Assembly (NCBI RefSeq): GCF_036634195.1
Contig: NZ_JAZIFY010000001.1
Span: 4,412,501-4,476,500 of the forward strand
Direction of reading: 5' to 3'
From: Streptomyces sp. P9-A4
GTDB taxonomy: Bacteria > Actinomycetota > Actinomycetes > Streptomycetales > Streptomycetaceae
Length of the DNA: 64,000 nt
A program made the position numbers and the translations under genes. Position 1 is the stretch's first letter; every line of letters starts with the position of its first letter. The notes under the pieces were generated by a model. The model ran no database searches. It had not been told where the DNA came from and worked only from the letters and a program-made list of their open reading frames with translations. This document shows, in pieces, positions 49,051-58,865 of this stretch.

Positions 49051-50337
49051 TCACGCCCGCCAGGGCAGTTCCACCGTCACCGTCGTCGGGCCGCCCGCCG
49101 GGGAGTCCACCGCCAGGACCCCGTCCACCGCGCCGATCCGGTCCGAGAGCCGCGCCAGGCTCCGCCCGGCGGACGCCTCCGCGCCGCCCACGCCGTCGTC
49201 CCGCACCTGGAGCATCAGCCGGTCCCCGGTGCGCCACACGTCCACCCACGCCCGCCGCGCCCGCGCGTGCGCCGTGACGTTCCCCAGCAGCTCCGACACC
49301 GCGAAGTACGCGATCCCCTCGATCGCGGGCACCGGCCGTGCCGGCAGGTCCACGTCCACCGACACCGGCACCGCGCACCGCGACGCCACCGCCGACAGCG
49401 CCGCGTCGAGCCCCCGGTCGGTGAGAACCGCCGGGTGGATGCCCCGCGCCAGGTCCCGCAGCTCCTGGAGCGCGAGCTTCACCTCGCCGTGCGCCTCGCC
49501 GACCAGCACCGCGGCCGCCTGCGGGTCCTCCGCGAGCTTCTCCTTCGCGAGCCCCAGATCCATGGCGAGCGCCGCCAGCCGGGCCTGCGCGCCGTCGTGC
49601 AGATCGCGCTCGATGCGCCGCAGGTCGGCCGCGGCGGTGTCGACGACCACGCCCCGGTCCGACTCCAGCTCGGTCACACGGGAGGCGAGGCGGGACGGGC
49701 CGAGCAGCCCGGAGACCAGCAGCCGGTCGACGGAGACGAAGCCGCGCAGCAGCCACGGCCCGGCCATCACGAACAGCAGACCGACGAGGCTGGTGACGGC
49801 GATCTCGAAGGGGGAGTCGAGGTAGAGGTTGTGGGACCCGTCGCCGTACAGCTGGAGACCGGCCTGCCCGGCGTACATGGGGAAGACCCACTGCCACAGC
49901 GGGTACGTGAAGAGGCTCCAGCCCCAGGCGAAGAACGCCACGGTCACCGAGAACGAGAACACCGCCCACGGCATGTGCAGCACCGCGTACAGCAGGTGCC
50001 GCCACGAAGCCCCGCTCTTCAGCATCGCACCCATCCAGGAGAACGCACCGCCCGTCCGGCCCCGGACCGGCTCCGGCGCCCGCACGTCAAGACCGAGCAG
50101 CCCGCGCGCCCTGGCCCGCTCCACCGCGCCGAAGCCCCGGCACATCGCGAGCGCCCCGGCCAGGATCGGGACCCCGAGGAAGGTGATGAGCAGCCCGGCC
50201 CCGGCCGACACGAACGCGATGGAGAGCGCGAACCAGCAGACGCTGAGCGGCAGCCCGATCAGCACGTAGAGGAGGGCACGCCAGGTGCGGGCCTCGAACG
50301 GCGCGCGGATCGCGGCGGGGAGTCGGTGGGAGGCCAT
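49051..50337 (-). CDS. Sensor histidine kinase 1 (HisKA_3, NarX type)
   Basis: A 428-aa membrane kinase. Four to five helices in residues ~20-200 (WRALLYVLIGLPLSVCW, LLITFLGVPILAGALAM, FFAWGWSLF, SLVGLLFVMAGPWLL) frame a sensor domain of the DUF4118-like 'Sensor' type. The phospho-acceptor is His in ERDLHDGAQARL (~245), then a HATPase_c domain with N-box VSELLGNVTAHA and G1 VRDDGVGGAEA. It is paralogous to the kinase at 50644 with a 97-bp block that is identical in DNA. It probably acts on the adjacent response regulator. Confidence 0.9.
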   Translation of the reverse strand: MASHRLPAAIRAPFEARTWRALLYVLIGLPLSVCWFALSIAFVSAGAGLLITFLGVPILAGALAMCRGFGAVERARARGLLGLDVRAPEPVRGRTGGAFSWMGAMLKSGASWRHLLYAVLHMPWAVFSFSVTVAFFAWGWSLFTYPLWQWVFPMYAGQAGLQLYGDGSHNLYLDSPFEIAVTSLVGLLFVMAGPWLLRGFVSVDRLLVSGLLGPSRLASRVTELESDRGVVVDTAAADLRRIERDLHDGAQARLAALAMDLGLAKEKLAEDPQAAAVLVGEAHGEVKLALQELRDLARGIHPAVLTDRGLDAALSAVASRCAVPVSVDVDLPARPVPAIEGIAYFAVSELLGNVTAHARARRAWVDVWRTGDRLMLQVRDDGVGGAEASAGRSLARLSDRIGAVDGVLAVDSPAGGPTTVTVELPWRA

Positions 50338-50473
50338 CGCGGGGTCCTTCTCTGCTCAGGGAGGGTCGGGGTTACGTGTTCCAGGCTTCCGTCTCACGCC
50401 CCGCCGGACCATGAGGCGGGTGGGCGTCTGTGGGCGGGGGTTTTCCCTACCTAGGGGGACGGGGGCGCCGTAC

Positions 50474-50641
50474 GGGTTCGCGGCACCGTAAGGATTCGCG
50501 GACCTTCTACGGGTTCGCGGACCCCCTACGGGTTCGCGGACACGTAGGGGGTCCGTACGCCCGTAGGGGCCCACGGACCCCTTACGGGCCCACGGACCCC
50601 CTACGGGCCCACGAACCCCCTACGGGCCCACGGGCCCACGG
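50474..50641. repeat. Minisatellite-like array of about nine 18-19-bp units
   Basis: Between the kinases the DNA is a tandem array. Units start GGGTTCGCGGACCCCCTAC (e.g. 50511-50529), change in the middle (50530-50566), then read GGGCCCACGGACCCCCTAC (50567-50641; perfect at 50586-50604). The period of 19 bp is regular in most copies. It reaches to 2 bp before the stop of kinase 2. No ORF is supported in 50338-50643; the array may be transcribed as a spacer between the two kinase genes. Confidence 0.85.
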
Positions 50642-50643
50642 CC

Positions 50644-51807
50644 TCACGCGGTCGGGCGGGAGCGCCAGGGCAGTTCCGCCGTGACCGTCGTCGGGCCGCC
50701 CGCCGGCGAGTCCACGACCAGCAGGCCGTCCACCGCGCCGAGCCGCTCCGCGAGCCCCGCGAGCCCCGTGCCGCCGTCGAAGCTCGCTCCGCCCGTCCCG
50801 TCGTCGCCGACCCGGAGCATCAGCCGCTCCCCGGCCCGCCACACCTCCACCGACGCCGTCCGGGCACGCGCGTGCTTGGAGACGTTCTGCAGCAGCTCCG
50901 ACACCGTGAAGTACGCGATGCCCTCGATCGCCTCCGCCGGGCGCTCCGCCAGGTCGACGGTCACCTTCACCGGCACGGTGCAGCGCGCCGAGACCGAGGA
51001 GAGCGCGGCGCTCAGCCCCCGGTCGGTGAGGACCGCCGGGTGGATGCCGCGCGCCAGGTCCCGCAGTTCCTGGAGCGCGAGCTTCACCTCGCCGTGCGCC
51101 TCGCCGACCATCGCCGCGGCGGCCTCCGGGTCCTCGAGGAGCTTCTCCTTCGCCAGCCCGAGCCCCATCGCGAGGGCGACGAGCCGGGCCTGCGCGCCGT
51201 CGTGCAGATCGCGCTCGATGCGCCGCAGGTCGGCCGCGGCGGTGTCGACGACCACGCCCCGGTCCGACTCCAGCTCGGCGATCCGCCGCTCCAACTCGTC
51301 GGAGGGCGAGAGGAGCCCCCGGACCATGCCCCGGTCGGCATGGGTGAGCCCCCGGGACAGGAAGGGCAGGACGGGCCAGAGGACGATGAGCGAGACCAGC
51401 CCCAGGGTGAACGTCAGGATGCCCCAGGGCAGCCGGATCAGCCCGTACAGCTGGGTCCGCCAGGCCACCGGGTCCTTCAGCGTGCCCCACAGCCAGCCGA
51501 AGAAGCCCCGGTGCCGCGGGAGCGGGGAGGGCTCGGCGACCTTCACCCCGAGCAGCCCCCGCGCCCGGGCGCGTTCCGAGCGGCCGATGAGGCGCGCGCC
51601 GCTGAGTCCGAGGGCGAGCAGCGGAAGCCCGATCACGGTGACCGACAGGCCGACGCCGAGGAGCACGCTCACGACCGAGTAGACGAAACCGGCCAGCGTC
51701 GTGAAGAGGTTGGAGAGGAGGAAGGCGATCTCCTTCCAGGTCTCCTTCCCGTAGGCGGTGCGCTTGCGGGGAGGCGAGGCGGCGGCGGCGCCGTGATCAG
51801 CGGTCAT
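50644..51807 (-). CDS. Sensor histidine kinase 2 (HisKA_3, NarX type)
   Basis: A 387-aa kinase, shorter than kinase 1 but the same plan: membrane helices at ~30-75 and ~120-150, His in ERDLHDGAQARL (~210), N-box VSELLQNVSKHA and G1 VGDDGTGGASF. ATG 51807 is chosen over upstream codons because it begins a normal kinase N-terminus (TADHGAAAAS). Kinase 2 lies upstream of kinase 1 and the regulator in transcription. Sequence similarity in the kinase core far exceeds that in the membrane parts. Confidence 0.9.
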   Translation of the reverse strand: MTADHGAAAASPPRKRTAYGKETWKEIAFLLSNLFTTLAGFVYSVVSVLLGVGLSVTVIGLPLLALGLSGARLIGRSERARARGLLGVKVAEPSPLPRHRGFFGWLWGTLKDPVAWRTQLYGLIRLPWGILTFTLGLVSLIVLWPVLPFLSRGLTHADRGMVRGLLSPSDELERRIAELESDRGVVVDTAAADLRRIERDLHDGAQARLVALAMGLGLAKEKLLEDPEAAAAMVGEAHGEVKLALQELRDLARGIHPAVLTDRGLSAALSSVSARCTVPVKVTVDLAERPAEAIEGIAYFTVSELLQNVSKHARARTASVEVWRAGERLMLRVGDDGTGGASFDGGTGLAGLAERLGAVDGLLVVDSPAGGPTTVTAELPWRSRPTA

Positions 51808-51948
51808 GGTCCCCAGACTGCCGGTCGGGCGGTGCGCGACGCCATGGGGAAGGTCGGTGAGCGGGAGGGGGGATATCCCCACCCGGACGGTGCCGGGCGT
51901 GGTGACCGGGTGGTGCGGGCCGCCCGGCGACCCCGCGCGGGACCGTGG

Positions 51949-51996
51949 GCGGGAGCCCGTGCGGGAGCCCGTACGGGAGCCCGTACGGGAGCCCGT
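51949..51996. repeat. Four tandem 12-bp inverted-repeat units
   Basis: Units at 51949, 51961, 51973 and 51985 read (A/G)CGGGAGCCCGT; in the last two, ACGGG and CCCGT make a self-complementary arm pair. The array sits ~60 bp before the nuoA2 -10 candidate and could bind a protein cooperatively. Confidence 0.8.
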
Positions 51997-52052
51997 AGGA
52001 GACGGGGCGAGCGACCCCGTACGCGACTGCTTACGGTCCCTTTAGCAGGGCC

Positions 52053-52058
52053 TAGACT
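52053..52058 (+). promoter_or_regulatory. Candidate -10 of the second nuo operon
   Basis: TAGACT fits TANNNT; TTACGG at 52031-52036 could be a weak -35. The start would be near 52065. Confidence 0.35.
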
Positions 52059-52107
52059 CGCGTCCGTACACAAGTGACTCATGAGACACCGAGACCGAGG
52101 GGCGGAC

Positions 52108-52509
52108 GTGCGGGAACCGACCGTTGTCGCGGCCGACGCGGCGGACTACTTCCAGACGTATTCCGTCGTCGGCCTGCTCGCCGTCGTCGGCGTGCTCTTC
52201 GTCGCCGTGGCGTTCGGCGCCGGCCGGCTGCTCCGGCCCGTCGTGCCGACGCCCGAGAAACTCATGACGTACGAGTGCGGCGTCGACCCCGTGGGGGAGG
52301 GCTGGGCCCACACCCAGGTCCGCTACTACGTGTACGCCTTCCTCTACGTCGTCTTCGCCGTCGACTCGATCTTCCTCTTCCCCTGGGCGACGGTCTTCGC
52401 CGCGCCCGGCTTCGGCGCCGCGACCCTGGTCGAGATGTTCGTCTTCCTCGGCTTCCTGGCCGTGGGGCTGCTCTACGCGTACAAGAAGGGCGTCCTGGCA
52501 TGGACGTAA
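52108..52509 (+). CDS. nuoA2: NuoA-like subunit of the second complex
   Basis: A 133-aa (from GTG 52108, with GAGGGG upstream) or 142-aa (ATG 52081) membrane protein with three helices. It keeps the NuoA loop [14 protein letters not shown] with the Cys and [13 protein letters not shown]. It differs from NuoA in an acidic N-terminal extension ([18 protein letters not shown]). First gene of a ten-gene operon A2-B2-C2-H2-I2-J2-K2-L2-M2-N2. Its stop overlaps nuoB2 by 10 bp. Confidence 0.9.
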   Translation: MREPTVVAADAADYFQTYSVVGLLAVVGVLFVAVAFGAGRLLRPVVPTPEKLMTYECGVDPVGEGWAHTQVRYYVYAFLYVVFAVDSIFLFPWATVFAAPGFGAATLVEMFVFLGFLAVGLLYAYKKGVLAWT

Positions 52510-53075
52510 CACCCCTGCCCACACCCCTGCCCGCCCCGAAGCTGGGGCCGCTCGCGCGCCTCGCCCCCGAGCCGATGAAGGTGGTCCTGAACTGGGGCCG
52601 CCGCTACAGCCTGTGGGTCTTCAACTTCGGGCTCGCCTGCTGCGCGATCGAGTTCATCGCCGCGTCGATGGCCCGGCACGACTTCATCCGGCTCGGCGTG
52701 ATCCCCTTCGCGCCCGGCCCGCGCCAGGCCGACCTGATGATCGTCTCGGGCACGGTGACGGACAAGATGGCACCGGCCGTGAAGCGGCTCTACGAGCAGA
52801 TGCCGGAGCCGAAGTACGTCATCTCCTTCGGCGCCTGCTCCAACTGCGGCGGGCCCTACTGGGACTCGTACTCGGTCACCAAGGGCGTCGACCAGATCAT
52901 CCCGGTCGACGTGTACGTACCGGGCTGCCCGCCCCGCCCCGAGGCGCTGCTCCAGGGCATCCTCAAACTCCAGGAGAAGATCGCGCGGGAGAACCTGGCG
53001 GAGCGGTACGCGACCGCCGCCTCGGTCTCCCAGCTGACGAGCCCCCTGGTCCCGCCGCCGGGAGGCACGGAGTGA
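52500..53075 (+). CDS. nuoB2: NuoB-like subunit carrying cluster N2
   Basis: A 191-aa iron-sulfur subunit with all four N2 ligands: [12 protein letters not shown] (Cys 47, 48), FGACSNCGG (~112) and VPGCPPRPE (~142). An extra Cys in SNCGG is absent from the nuoB product. The N-terminus is Pro-rich ([11 protein letters not shown]). In a complex without NuoD the N2 cluster would lose its usual partner, so its role here is open. ATG 52500 lies inside nuoA2. Confidence 0.93.
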   Translation: MDVTPLPTPLPAPKLGPLARLAPEPMKVVLNWGRRYSLWVFNFGLACCAIEFIAASMARHDFIRLGVIPFAPGPRQADLMIVSGTVTDKMAPAVKRLYEQMPEPKYVISFGACSNCGGPYWDSYSVTKGVDQIIPVDVYVPGCPPRPEALLQGILKLQEKIARENLAERYATAASVSQLTSPLVPPPGGTE

Positions 53076-54379
53076 ACGGGTACGACTCCCTCCCGGACGC
53101 CGTGACGGAGATCTTCGGCGAGGAGGCGACGGCGGAGCGGGCGTACGACCTGCTCACGGTCGACGTCCCGCCGGCGTCCTGGATCACGGCGCTCACGACA
53201 GCCCGCGACGAGCTGGGCTGCACGTACTTCGACTGGCTGAGCGCGGTGGACGAGCCGGGCACGGGCTTCCGGGTCTGCGCGCACGTGGTGTCCCTGTCCG
53301 GGGGCCGCCCGCGCCGCCTCCTGGTGCGCACGACGGTCCCGCACGACGCGCCGGTGCTGCCCACCGCGATCGGGGTGTACGCGGGAGCCGGCTGGCACGA
53401 GCGCGAGACCCACGAGATGTTCGGCGTGGCCTTCGAGGGCCACCCGCACCTGGTGCCGCTGCTCCTCCCCGAGAACTTCGAGGGCCACCCGCTGCGCAAG
53501 GACTTCGTCCTCGCGGCCCGGGTCGCCAAGGCGTGGCCGGGCGCGAAGGAACCGGGCGAGTCCCACGACGGCGGCGGCCCGAAGCGCCGCCAGATGCTCC
53601 CGCCGGGCGTCCCGGACCCCAATGAATGGGGCCCCCTGAAGGGCCAGCTCCCCCCGGCCCCGACCCGCCCGGCCCGAGCGACGGCAGGCGACCGCCCGCC
53701 GCGCCGCACCCGCTCGGTGACGGAAGGCTCGGCGAGCCGGCCGGAGCCGACGCCCCCGGAGGGAACGACCGCCCCGGACACCCCGGCGCGCCCGCCGCGC
53801 CGCTCCCGCTCGGTGACGGAGGGCTCGGCGAGCCAGGCGGAGCCGACGCCCCCGACGACGGGAGCGACGGGCCCGGACACCCCGGCGCGCCCGCCGCGCC
53901 GCACCCGCTCGGCGGCGGACGGCTCGGCGAGCCAGGCGACCCCCGAATCGGACACCACGACTCCGGAGCCGGGCGCCACGGCTCCCGAGCCGACCGCTGA
54001 CGCCCCGCCCGCCACCGCGCGCCCGCCGCGCCGCTCCCGCTCGGCCGCCGACGGCTCGGCGAGCCAGGCGGCCCCGGACGGTCCCGCGCCCAGCGCGCCG
54101 CCCGCCGGTCCGGCGACCCCGCGCACCCGCAGCTCGGACGCCCCGTGGCACCACGCCAGTCCGGCCTTCGACGAGGAGCCCACCACTCCGGCGAAGCCGG
54201 ACACCAAGGCCGAGCCGGCTGCCCCCGCCACGGAGTCCGCCGAGCCGGCCACGGAGTCCGCCGAGCCGGCCACGGAGTCCGCCGAGCCGGCCACGGAGCC
54301 GGCCGAGCCCCCCACGGAGCCCCCCGCCGAAGGCGACCCCGCCGACCCCACCACCCCCGCCGGAGGCGATCCCGCGTGA
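53072..54379 (+). CDS. nuoC2: NuoC-like subunit with long repetitive disordered tail
   Basis: A 435-aa protein. Residues ~1-170 are a NuoC (30-kDa) domain with the signature [15 protein letters not shown] and EGHPLRKDF. The remaining ~265 residues are low-complexity: four repeats of the type PPRR(T/S)RS..(D/E)GSAS(Q/R), then ATESAEP repeated three times and Pro/Glu-rich sequence. NuoD is not fused here: no NuoD motif (e.g. GPQHPSTHG) is seen. Start GTG 53072 overlaps nuoB2, end overlaps nuoH2. The tail could tether a partner or polymerise on basic patches; this is inference. Confidence 0.85.
   Translation: MNGYDSLPDAVTEIFGEEATAERAYDLLTVDVPPASWITALTTARDELGCTYFDWLSAVDEPGTGFRVCAHVVSLSGGRPRRLLVRTTVPHDAPVLPTAIGVYAGAGWHERETHEMFGVAFEGHPHLVPLLLPENFEGHPLRKDFVLAARVAKAWPGAKEPGESHDGGGPKRRQMLPPGVPDPNEWGPLKGQLPPAPTRPARATAGDRPPRRTRSVTEGSASRPEPTPPEGTTAPDTPARPPRRSRSVTEGSASQAEPTPPTTGATGPDTPARPPRRTRSAADGSASQATPESDTTTPEPGATAPEPTADAPPATARPPRRSRSAADGSASQAAPDGPAPSAPPAGPATPRTRSSDAPWHHASPAFDEEPTTPAKPDTKAEPAAPATESAEPATESAEPATESAEPATEPAEPPTEPPAEGDPADPTTPAGGDPA
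53690..54300 (+). repeat. Coding repeats in the nuoC2 tail
   Basis: A block including CCGCCGCGCCGC recurs at about 53698, 53794, 53893 and 54025 (offsets 96, 99 and 132 bp, all multiples of three), encoding PPRR.RS repeats. A 21-bp unit encoding ATESAEP occurs three times at about 54229-54297. All copies stay in frame. Confidence 0.8.
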
Positions 54380-55344
54380 ACGACGTACTCGACGTCGCCC
54401 TCCGGCTGCTCGTCGTCTTCGCCGTGTTCCTCGTGCTGCCGCTCGTCGTCGGACAGACCGAGCACAAGGTCATGGCCCATATGCAGGGCCGCCTCGGGCC
54501 CATGTACGCCGGTGGTTTCCACGGCTGGGCCCAGCTCGTCGCCGACGGTGTGAAGTTCGCGCAGAAGGAGGACGTCGTCCCGAAGGACGCGGACCGGCGG
54601 ATCTTCCAGCTCGCCCCGGCCGTCGCCCTCCTCCCGTACCTCCTCGTCCTCGTCGTCATCCCGATCGGCCCGAGCGAGGGCGCCGTCGGCCAGGTCGTCG
54701 ACGCGGGCATCTTCTTCGCGCTCGCGGTGATGGGCGTCGGCGTGCTCGGCAGCCTGATGGCCGGCTGGGCGTCCGCGAACAAGTTCTCGCTGCTCGGCGG
54801 CCTCCGTACCGCCGCCCAGCTCCTCGCGTACGAGCTGCCGATGCTCCTCGCCGCCGCCTCGGTCGCGATGGCCGCGGGCACCGTCTCCCTCCCGGGCATC
54901 CTGAACGCCTTCGAGTGGTGGTGGCTGCCCTGGCAGATCATCGGCGCGCTGGTGTTCTTCGTGGCGGGCCTCGCGGAGCTCCAGCGGCCCCCGTTCGACA
55001 TGCCCATCGCCGACTCGGAGATCATCTTCGGCGCGTACACCGAGTACACCGGCCTCCGTTTCGCGCTGTTCCTGCTCGCCGAGTACGCCGGCATCGTCGT
55101 CCTGTCCGGTCTCACCACCGTCCTCTTCCTCGGCGGCTGGCACGGCCCCTTCGGGGCGGACGGCCTCGGCTGGGTCTGGACCCTGCTCAAGACCGCCGTC
55201 CTCGCGTTCGTCGTGATCTGGCTGCGGGTCAGCTACCCGCGCCTCCGCGAGGACCAGCTCCAGAAGCTCGCCTGGACGACCCTCGTCCCGCTCGCGCTCG
55301 CGCAGATCGCGCTCACCGGCATCGTGAAGGTGGCGATCAGCTGA
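54376..55344 (+). CDS. nuoH2: NuoH-like membrane subunit
   Basis: A 322-aa, eight-helix subunit, lacking the long C-terminal tail of nuoH. The first conserved motif is altered: [20 protein letters not shown] replaces the universal WERK...RIGPNR pattern, while [18 protein letters not shown] and the acidic loop [22 protein letters not shown] are kept. Changes at this motif, which lines the quinone chamber, suggest a different or absent quinone interaction. Start GTG 54376. Confidence 0.92.
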   Translation: MNDVLDVALRLLVVFAVFLVLPLVVGQTEHKVMAHMQGRLGPMYAGGFHGWAQLVADGVKFAQKEDVVPKDADRRIFQLAPAVALLPYLLVLVVIPIGPSEGAVGQVVDAGIFFALAVMGVGVLGSLMAGWASANKFSLLGGLRTAAQLLAYELPMLLAAASVAMAAGTVSLPGILNAFEWWWLPWQIIGALVFFVAGLAELQRPPFDMPIADSEIIFGAYTEYTGLRFALFLLAEYAGIVVLSGLTTVLFLGGWHGPFGADGLGWVWTLLKTAVLAFVVIWLRVSYPRLREDQLQKLAWTTLVPLALAQIALTGIVKVAIS

Positions 55345-55901
55345 TGTCCCCGATTCCCGGCTCCGGCCTCGCCAAGGGCCTCGCCGTCACCCTCCGCACG
55401 ATGACGCGGAAGACCGTCACCGCGCAGTACCCCGAAGTCCAGCCCGAGCTGCCGCCGCGCACGCGCGGGGTCATCGGACTGTTCGAGGAGAACTGCACGG
55501 TCTGCATGCTCTGCGCCCGCGAGTGCCCCGACTGGTGCATCTACATCGACTCCCACAAGGAGACGGTGCCGGCGTCGGTCCCGGGAGGCCGCGACCGCAG
55601 CCGGAACGTCCTGGACCGGTTCGCCATCGACTTCTCGCTCTGCATGTACTGCGGTATCTGCATCGAGGTCTGCCCCTTCGACGCGCTGTTCTGGTCGCCG
55701 GAGTTCGAGTACGCGGAGACCGACATCCACGAGCTGACCCACGAGCGCGACAAGCTCCGCGAGTGGATGTGGACGGTCCCGGAACCGCCCGCGCTCGACC
55801 CGCGCGCGGAGGAACCGAAGGAGATCGCGGCGGCCCGCAAGGCAGTGGAGAAGGCCGCGGCAGCGGCAGCCGCCGCGGCCGCCGAGGGGGAGCAGCGGTG
55901 A
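55344..55901 (+). CDS. nuoI2: NuoI-like ferredoxin subunit
   Basis: A 185-aa subunit with two complete 4Fe-4S motifs, [12 protein letters not shown] (~residues 51-62) and [12 protein letters not shown] (~100-111). The C-terminus is an Ala-rich helical tail. It could accept electrons directly from a soluble ferredoxin if no NuoEFG module is present. ATG 55344 forms TGATG with the nuoH2 stop. Confidence 0.92.
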   Translation: MSPIPGSGLAKGLAVTLRTMTRKTVTAQYPEVQPELPPRTRGVIGLFEENCTVCMLCARECPDWCIYIDSHKETVPASVPGGRDRSRNVLDRFAIDFSLCMYCGICIEVCPFDALFWSPEFEYAETDIHELTHERDKLREWMWTVPEPPALDPRAEEPKEIAAARKAVEKAAAAAAAAAAEGEQR

Positions 55902-56476
55902 ACCTGGCAGCACACACGACCCAAGCGGCGCAGGCAGCACAGCAGGCCCACGGCTTCCTCTCGCCCACCGGCGTCGAGATCACCTTCCTCCTCGTCGGCC
56001 TGGTCACCCTCGGCGCAGCCCTCGTCACCGTCACCACCCGCCAGCTCGTGCACGCCGCGCTCTGGCTGGTCGTGGCGCTCGGCGGGCTCGCCGTCGAGTA
56101 CCTGCTCCTGACGGCCGAGTTCATCGCCTGGGTCCAGGTCCTGATCTACGTCGGTTCCGTCGTCGTCCTCCTCCTCTTCGGTCTCATGCTCACCAAGGCC
56201 CCCATCGGCCGCTCCCCGGACGCCGACTCCGGCAACAGGCCGGTGGCGCTCGCGGTCGCCCTGGCCGCCGGGGCCGCGCTGGTCTGGGTCGTCGTCGACG
56301 CCTTCCGCACGACGTGGATCGACCTGGGCGGAGCCGTGCAGGGTTCGACGAAGGTGTCGGGCGAGACCCTCTTCCGGCACTGGGTGCTGCCGTTCGAGGC
56401 GCTGTCCGTCCTCCTCCTCGCCGCCCTGGTCGGCGCCATCGTGCTCTCCCGCAAGAAGAAGGAGGGGGAGCGCTGA
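55898..56476 (+). CDS. nuoJ2: NuoJ-like membrane subunit
   Basis: A 192-aa protein with five helices and the NuoJ core [22 protein letters not shown] (ends ~67-88). It lacks the charged tail of NuoJ. A ~15-aa Ala/Gln-rich N-terminus precedes helix 1. GTG 55898 overlaps nuoI2; its stop is TGATG with nuoK2. Confidence 0.9.
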   Translation: MNLAAHTTQAAQAAQQAHGFLSPTGVEITFLLVGLVTLGAALVTVTTRQLVHAALWLVVALGGLAVEYLLLTAEFIAWVQVLIYVGSVVVLLLFGLMLTKAPIGRSPDADSGNRPVALAVALAAGAALVWVVVDAFRTTWIDLGGAVQGSTKVSGETLFRHWVLPFEALSVLLLAALVGAIVLSRKKKEGER

Positions 56477-56883
56477 TGCATCTCGTCTACCCGGCCGTCC
56501 TCGCCGCCCTCCTCTTCGCCATCGGCGTGTACGGCGTCCTCGCGCGCCGCAACGCGATCCTGGTGCTGATGTCCGTCGAGCTGATGCTCAACGCCGTCAA
56601 CCTCAACCTCGTCGCCTTCGACGTCTGGCTCCGCGACACCCTGCACGCGGGCCAGGCCCTCACCCTCTTCACGATCGCCGTCGCCGCCGCGGAGATCGGC
56701 ATCGGCCTCGCGATCGTCCTCGCGGTCCACCGCAACAAGGGCACCGCCGACATCGACCGCCTCCGCGACACGGCGGAGCACCCCTCGTCCCCGGACGACG
56801 CAGCCCCGGACGACGCAGCCGCGGCGGCGACACCCGCGGACGACGACACGCCGACCGGCGAGAAGGCCGAGGCCACCGCGTGA
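56476..56883 (+). CDS. nuoK2: NuoK-like membrane subunit
   Basis: A 135-aa protein with three helices and both buried glutamates, in [12 protein letters not shown] (~34) and in [14 protein letters not shown] (~70). A ~40-aa Asp/Ala-rich C-terminal tail is extra compared with NuoK (99 aa). ATG 56476; overlaps nuoL2 by 4 bp. Confidence 0.92.
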   Translation: MHLVYPAVLAALLFAIGVYGVLARRNAILVLMSVELMLNAVNLNLVAFDVWLRDTLHAGQALTLFTIAVAAAEIGIGLAIVLAVHRNKGTADIDRLRDTAEHPSSPDDAAPDDAAAAATPADDDTPTGEKAEATA

Positions 56884-58862
56884 CCACCACGACCCTCGCC
56901 GTCCTCGTCCCCCTCCTGCCCTTCCTCGGCTCCGCCGCCGGACTCCTGCTCGGCCGCACCGCGCCCGGCTTCGTCCGTCCGCTCGCCGTGCTTCCGACGC
57001 TCGCCGCCGCCGTCCTGGCCGCCGTGGTCGCCGCCCGCCAGGGCGGCGGGAAGGCGATCGACGCCGCCACCCAGCTCACCCCCACCGGCTCGGTCCCCAT
57101 CGACCTGGCCCTGCACATCGACGGCTTCGCCGCCCTCGTCGCCGTCCTGGTCGGCGTCGTCGCCACCTGTGTGCAGATCTACTCGACCGGCTACCTCCGC
57201 GAGGACCCCCGCTACCCCTCGTACGCCGCGCTCGTCTCCCTCTTCACCTCCGCGATGCTGCTCGTCGTCTACTCCGGCGACCTGATGGTGCTCCTGGTCG
57301 GCTGGGAGATCATGGGCATCTGCTCGTACTTCCTCGTCGGCCACTACTGGGAGACCCCCGAGGCGCGCTCCGCCTCACTGAAGGCCTTCCTCGTCACCAA
57401 GCTCGGTGACGTCCCCTTCCTCATCGGTCTCTTCGCGCTCGCCGCCGACGCGGGCACCTTCCGCATCACGGGCGTCCTCGGCGCCGTCGCGAGCGGCGGC
57501 CTCGACCACCCCACCCTGATCGCCCTGCTGCTGCTCGCCGGTGTGGCGGGCAAGTCGGCGCAGTTCCCGCTGCACACCTGGCTCCCGGACGCCATGGCCG
57601 GCCCCACCCCCGTCTCCGCGCTCATCCACGCGGCGACGATGGTCGCCGCCGGCATCTACTTCACGGCCCGGCTGCTGCCCGTCTTCGCCGCCTCCGCCGC
57701 CGCGCTGACGGTGCTCGCCGTGATGGCCGCGATCACGATGGTCGGCTCGGCGCTCGCCGCGCTCGCCCAGGACGACATCAAGCGGGTCCTCGCGTACTCG
57801 ACGATGGGCCAGCTCGGCTACATGGCCGGTGCGCTCGCCGTCGGCGACCGGGGGGCCGCCGTCTTCCACCTCCTCTCGCACGCCGCGTTCAAGGCGCTGC
57901 TGTTCCTCGCCGCCGGCACGGTCATCCACGCCGCCGGTACGAACTCGCTGACCGCCATGTCCCGGATGAGCGGCCTCGCGAAGCGCGTCCCGGACGCGTA
58001 CTGGACGATGACCGTCGCCCTGCTCGCGCTCGCCGCGATCCCGCCCTTCGCCGGCTTCTTCTCCAAGGAAGCCGTCCTCGTGGCCGCCGAGCACACCGCG
58101 CTCGGGGAGCGGACCGTCGCCCCCGCCGGGGCCGGCTGGACCGTCCTCGTCGCGGGCCTGCTCACCGCCCTGCTGACCGCCGCGTACGCGCTCCGCCTGT
58201 GGCTGCGGACCTTCCGCGGCCGGGGCACCGAGGCCCCCGACCACGGCCGCCAGCCCCTCGCGATGACGACGGTCCTCTGGGTCCTCGCCATCCCCTCCCT
58301 GGGCTTCGGACTGACCGTCACCTACCTCGACGACTGGTTCGACGGCAACGACCTCACCCCGACCCTCACCACGGCCGTCCTCGGCACCGGCCTCGCCGCC
58401 GCCGGGGCCGTGATCACGTACGCGGTCTGGCGCACCCTCGCCGCCCGGACCGCCTCCGTCCGGCCCCCGGCCCCGCACGTCGCCCACCCCGACGCCGACG
58501 CGGGACTCGTCGAGGCCGAGGCGCTGCACCTGCCGCACCCGGCGGAGGACCCGGCCGACCCCGGCCGCGCCCTCCTCGGCCCGCTGCACGGTCCCGCCGC
58601 CGACGGCTTCCACCTGGACGCCGTCTACCGGACCGCGTTCGTCCGTCCCGTCCTCGCCGCCGCCTCACTGGTCCGCTTCCTGGACCGCGAGGTCGTCGAC
58701 ACCTACGTACGTGCCGCGGGCAACTCCGCCAAGGGGCTCGGCTGGCTCGTCCGCCGCGCCCAGACCGGCAACGTGCAGACCTACCTGAGCGCCCTGCTCG
58801 CCGGCTCCGTCGTCCTGGTGATCGCCGCAGTCGCCCTCGCCAACGCCGTCGCCGGAGCGTGA
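56880..58862 (+). CDS. nuoL2: NuoL-like antiporter subunit
   Basis: A 660-aa antiporter-like subunit with [17 protein letters not shown] (conserved Glu), [20 protein letters not shown] and [17 protein letters not shown]. The lateral-helix region is present after ~530 with an Ala/Pro-rich insert. GTG 56880 overlaps nuoK2; three bases separate it from nuoM2. Confidence 0.95.
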   Translation: MTTTTLAVLVPLLPFLGSAAGLLLGRTAPGFVRPLAVLPTLAAAVLAAVVAARQGGGKAIDAATQLTPTGSVPIDLALHIDGFAALVAVLVGVVATCVQIYSTGYLREDPRYPSYAALVSLFTSAMLLVVYSGDLMVLLVGWEIMGICSYFLVGHYWETPEARSASLKAFLVTKLGDVPFLIGLFALAADAGTFRITGVLGAVASGGLDHPTLIALLLLAGVAGKSAQFPLHTWLPDAMAGPTPVSALIHAATMVAAGIYFTARLLPVFAASAAALTVLAVMAAITMVGSALAALAQDDIKRVLAYSTMGQLGYMAGALAVGDRGAAVFHLLSHAAFKALLFLAAGTVIHAAGTNSLTAMSRMSGLAKRVPDAYWTMTVALLALAAIPPFAGFFSKEAVLVAAEHTALGERTVAPAGAGWTVLVAGLLTALLTAAYALRLWLRTFRGRGTEAPDHGRQPLAMTTVLWVLAIPSLGFGLTVTYLDDWFDGNDLTPTLTTAVLGTGLAAAGAVITYAVWRTLAARTASVRPPAPHVAHPDADAGLVEAEALHLPHPAEDPADPGRALLGPLHGPAADGFHLDAVYRTAFVRPVLAAASLVRFLDREVVDTYVRAAGNSAKGLGWLVRRAQTGNVQTYLSALLAGSVVLVIAAVALANAVAGA

Positions 58863-58865
58863 GCC

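Larger units (their letters stand above)
51808..52107. other. Divergent region between kinase 2 and the second nuo operon
   Basis: About 300 bp without a gene. It contains a 12-bp repeat array (51949-51996), a -10 candidate TAGACT at 52053-52058 with TTACGG 16 bp upstream, and the nuoA2 ribosome-binding site. No Rex-type operator was seen here, unlike upstream of nuoA. Confidence 0.55.

Noticed and set aside
50338..50643. CRISPR array
   Set aside because: The 19-bp units are directly adjacent without unique spacers, so it is a tandem repeat.
53072..54379. NuoC2 as a NuoCD fusion
   Set aside because: The part after residue 170 is repetitive and disordered; no NuoD motif is present.
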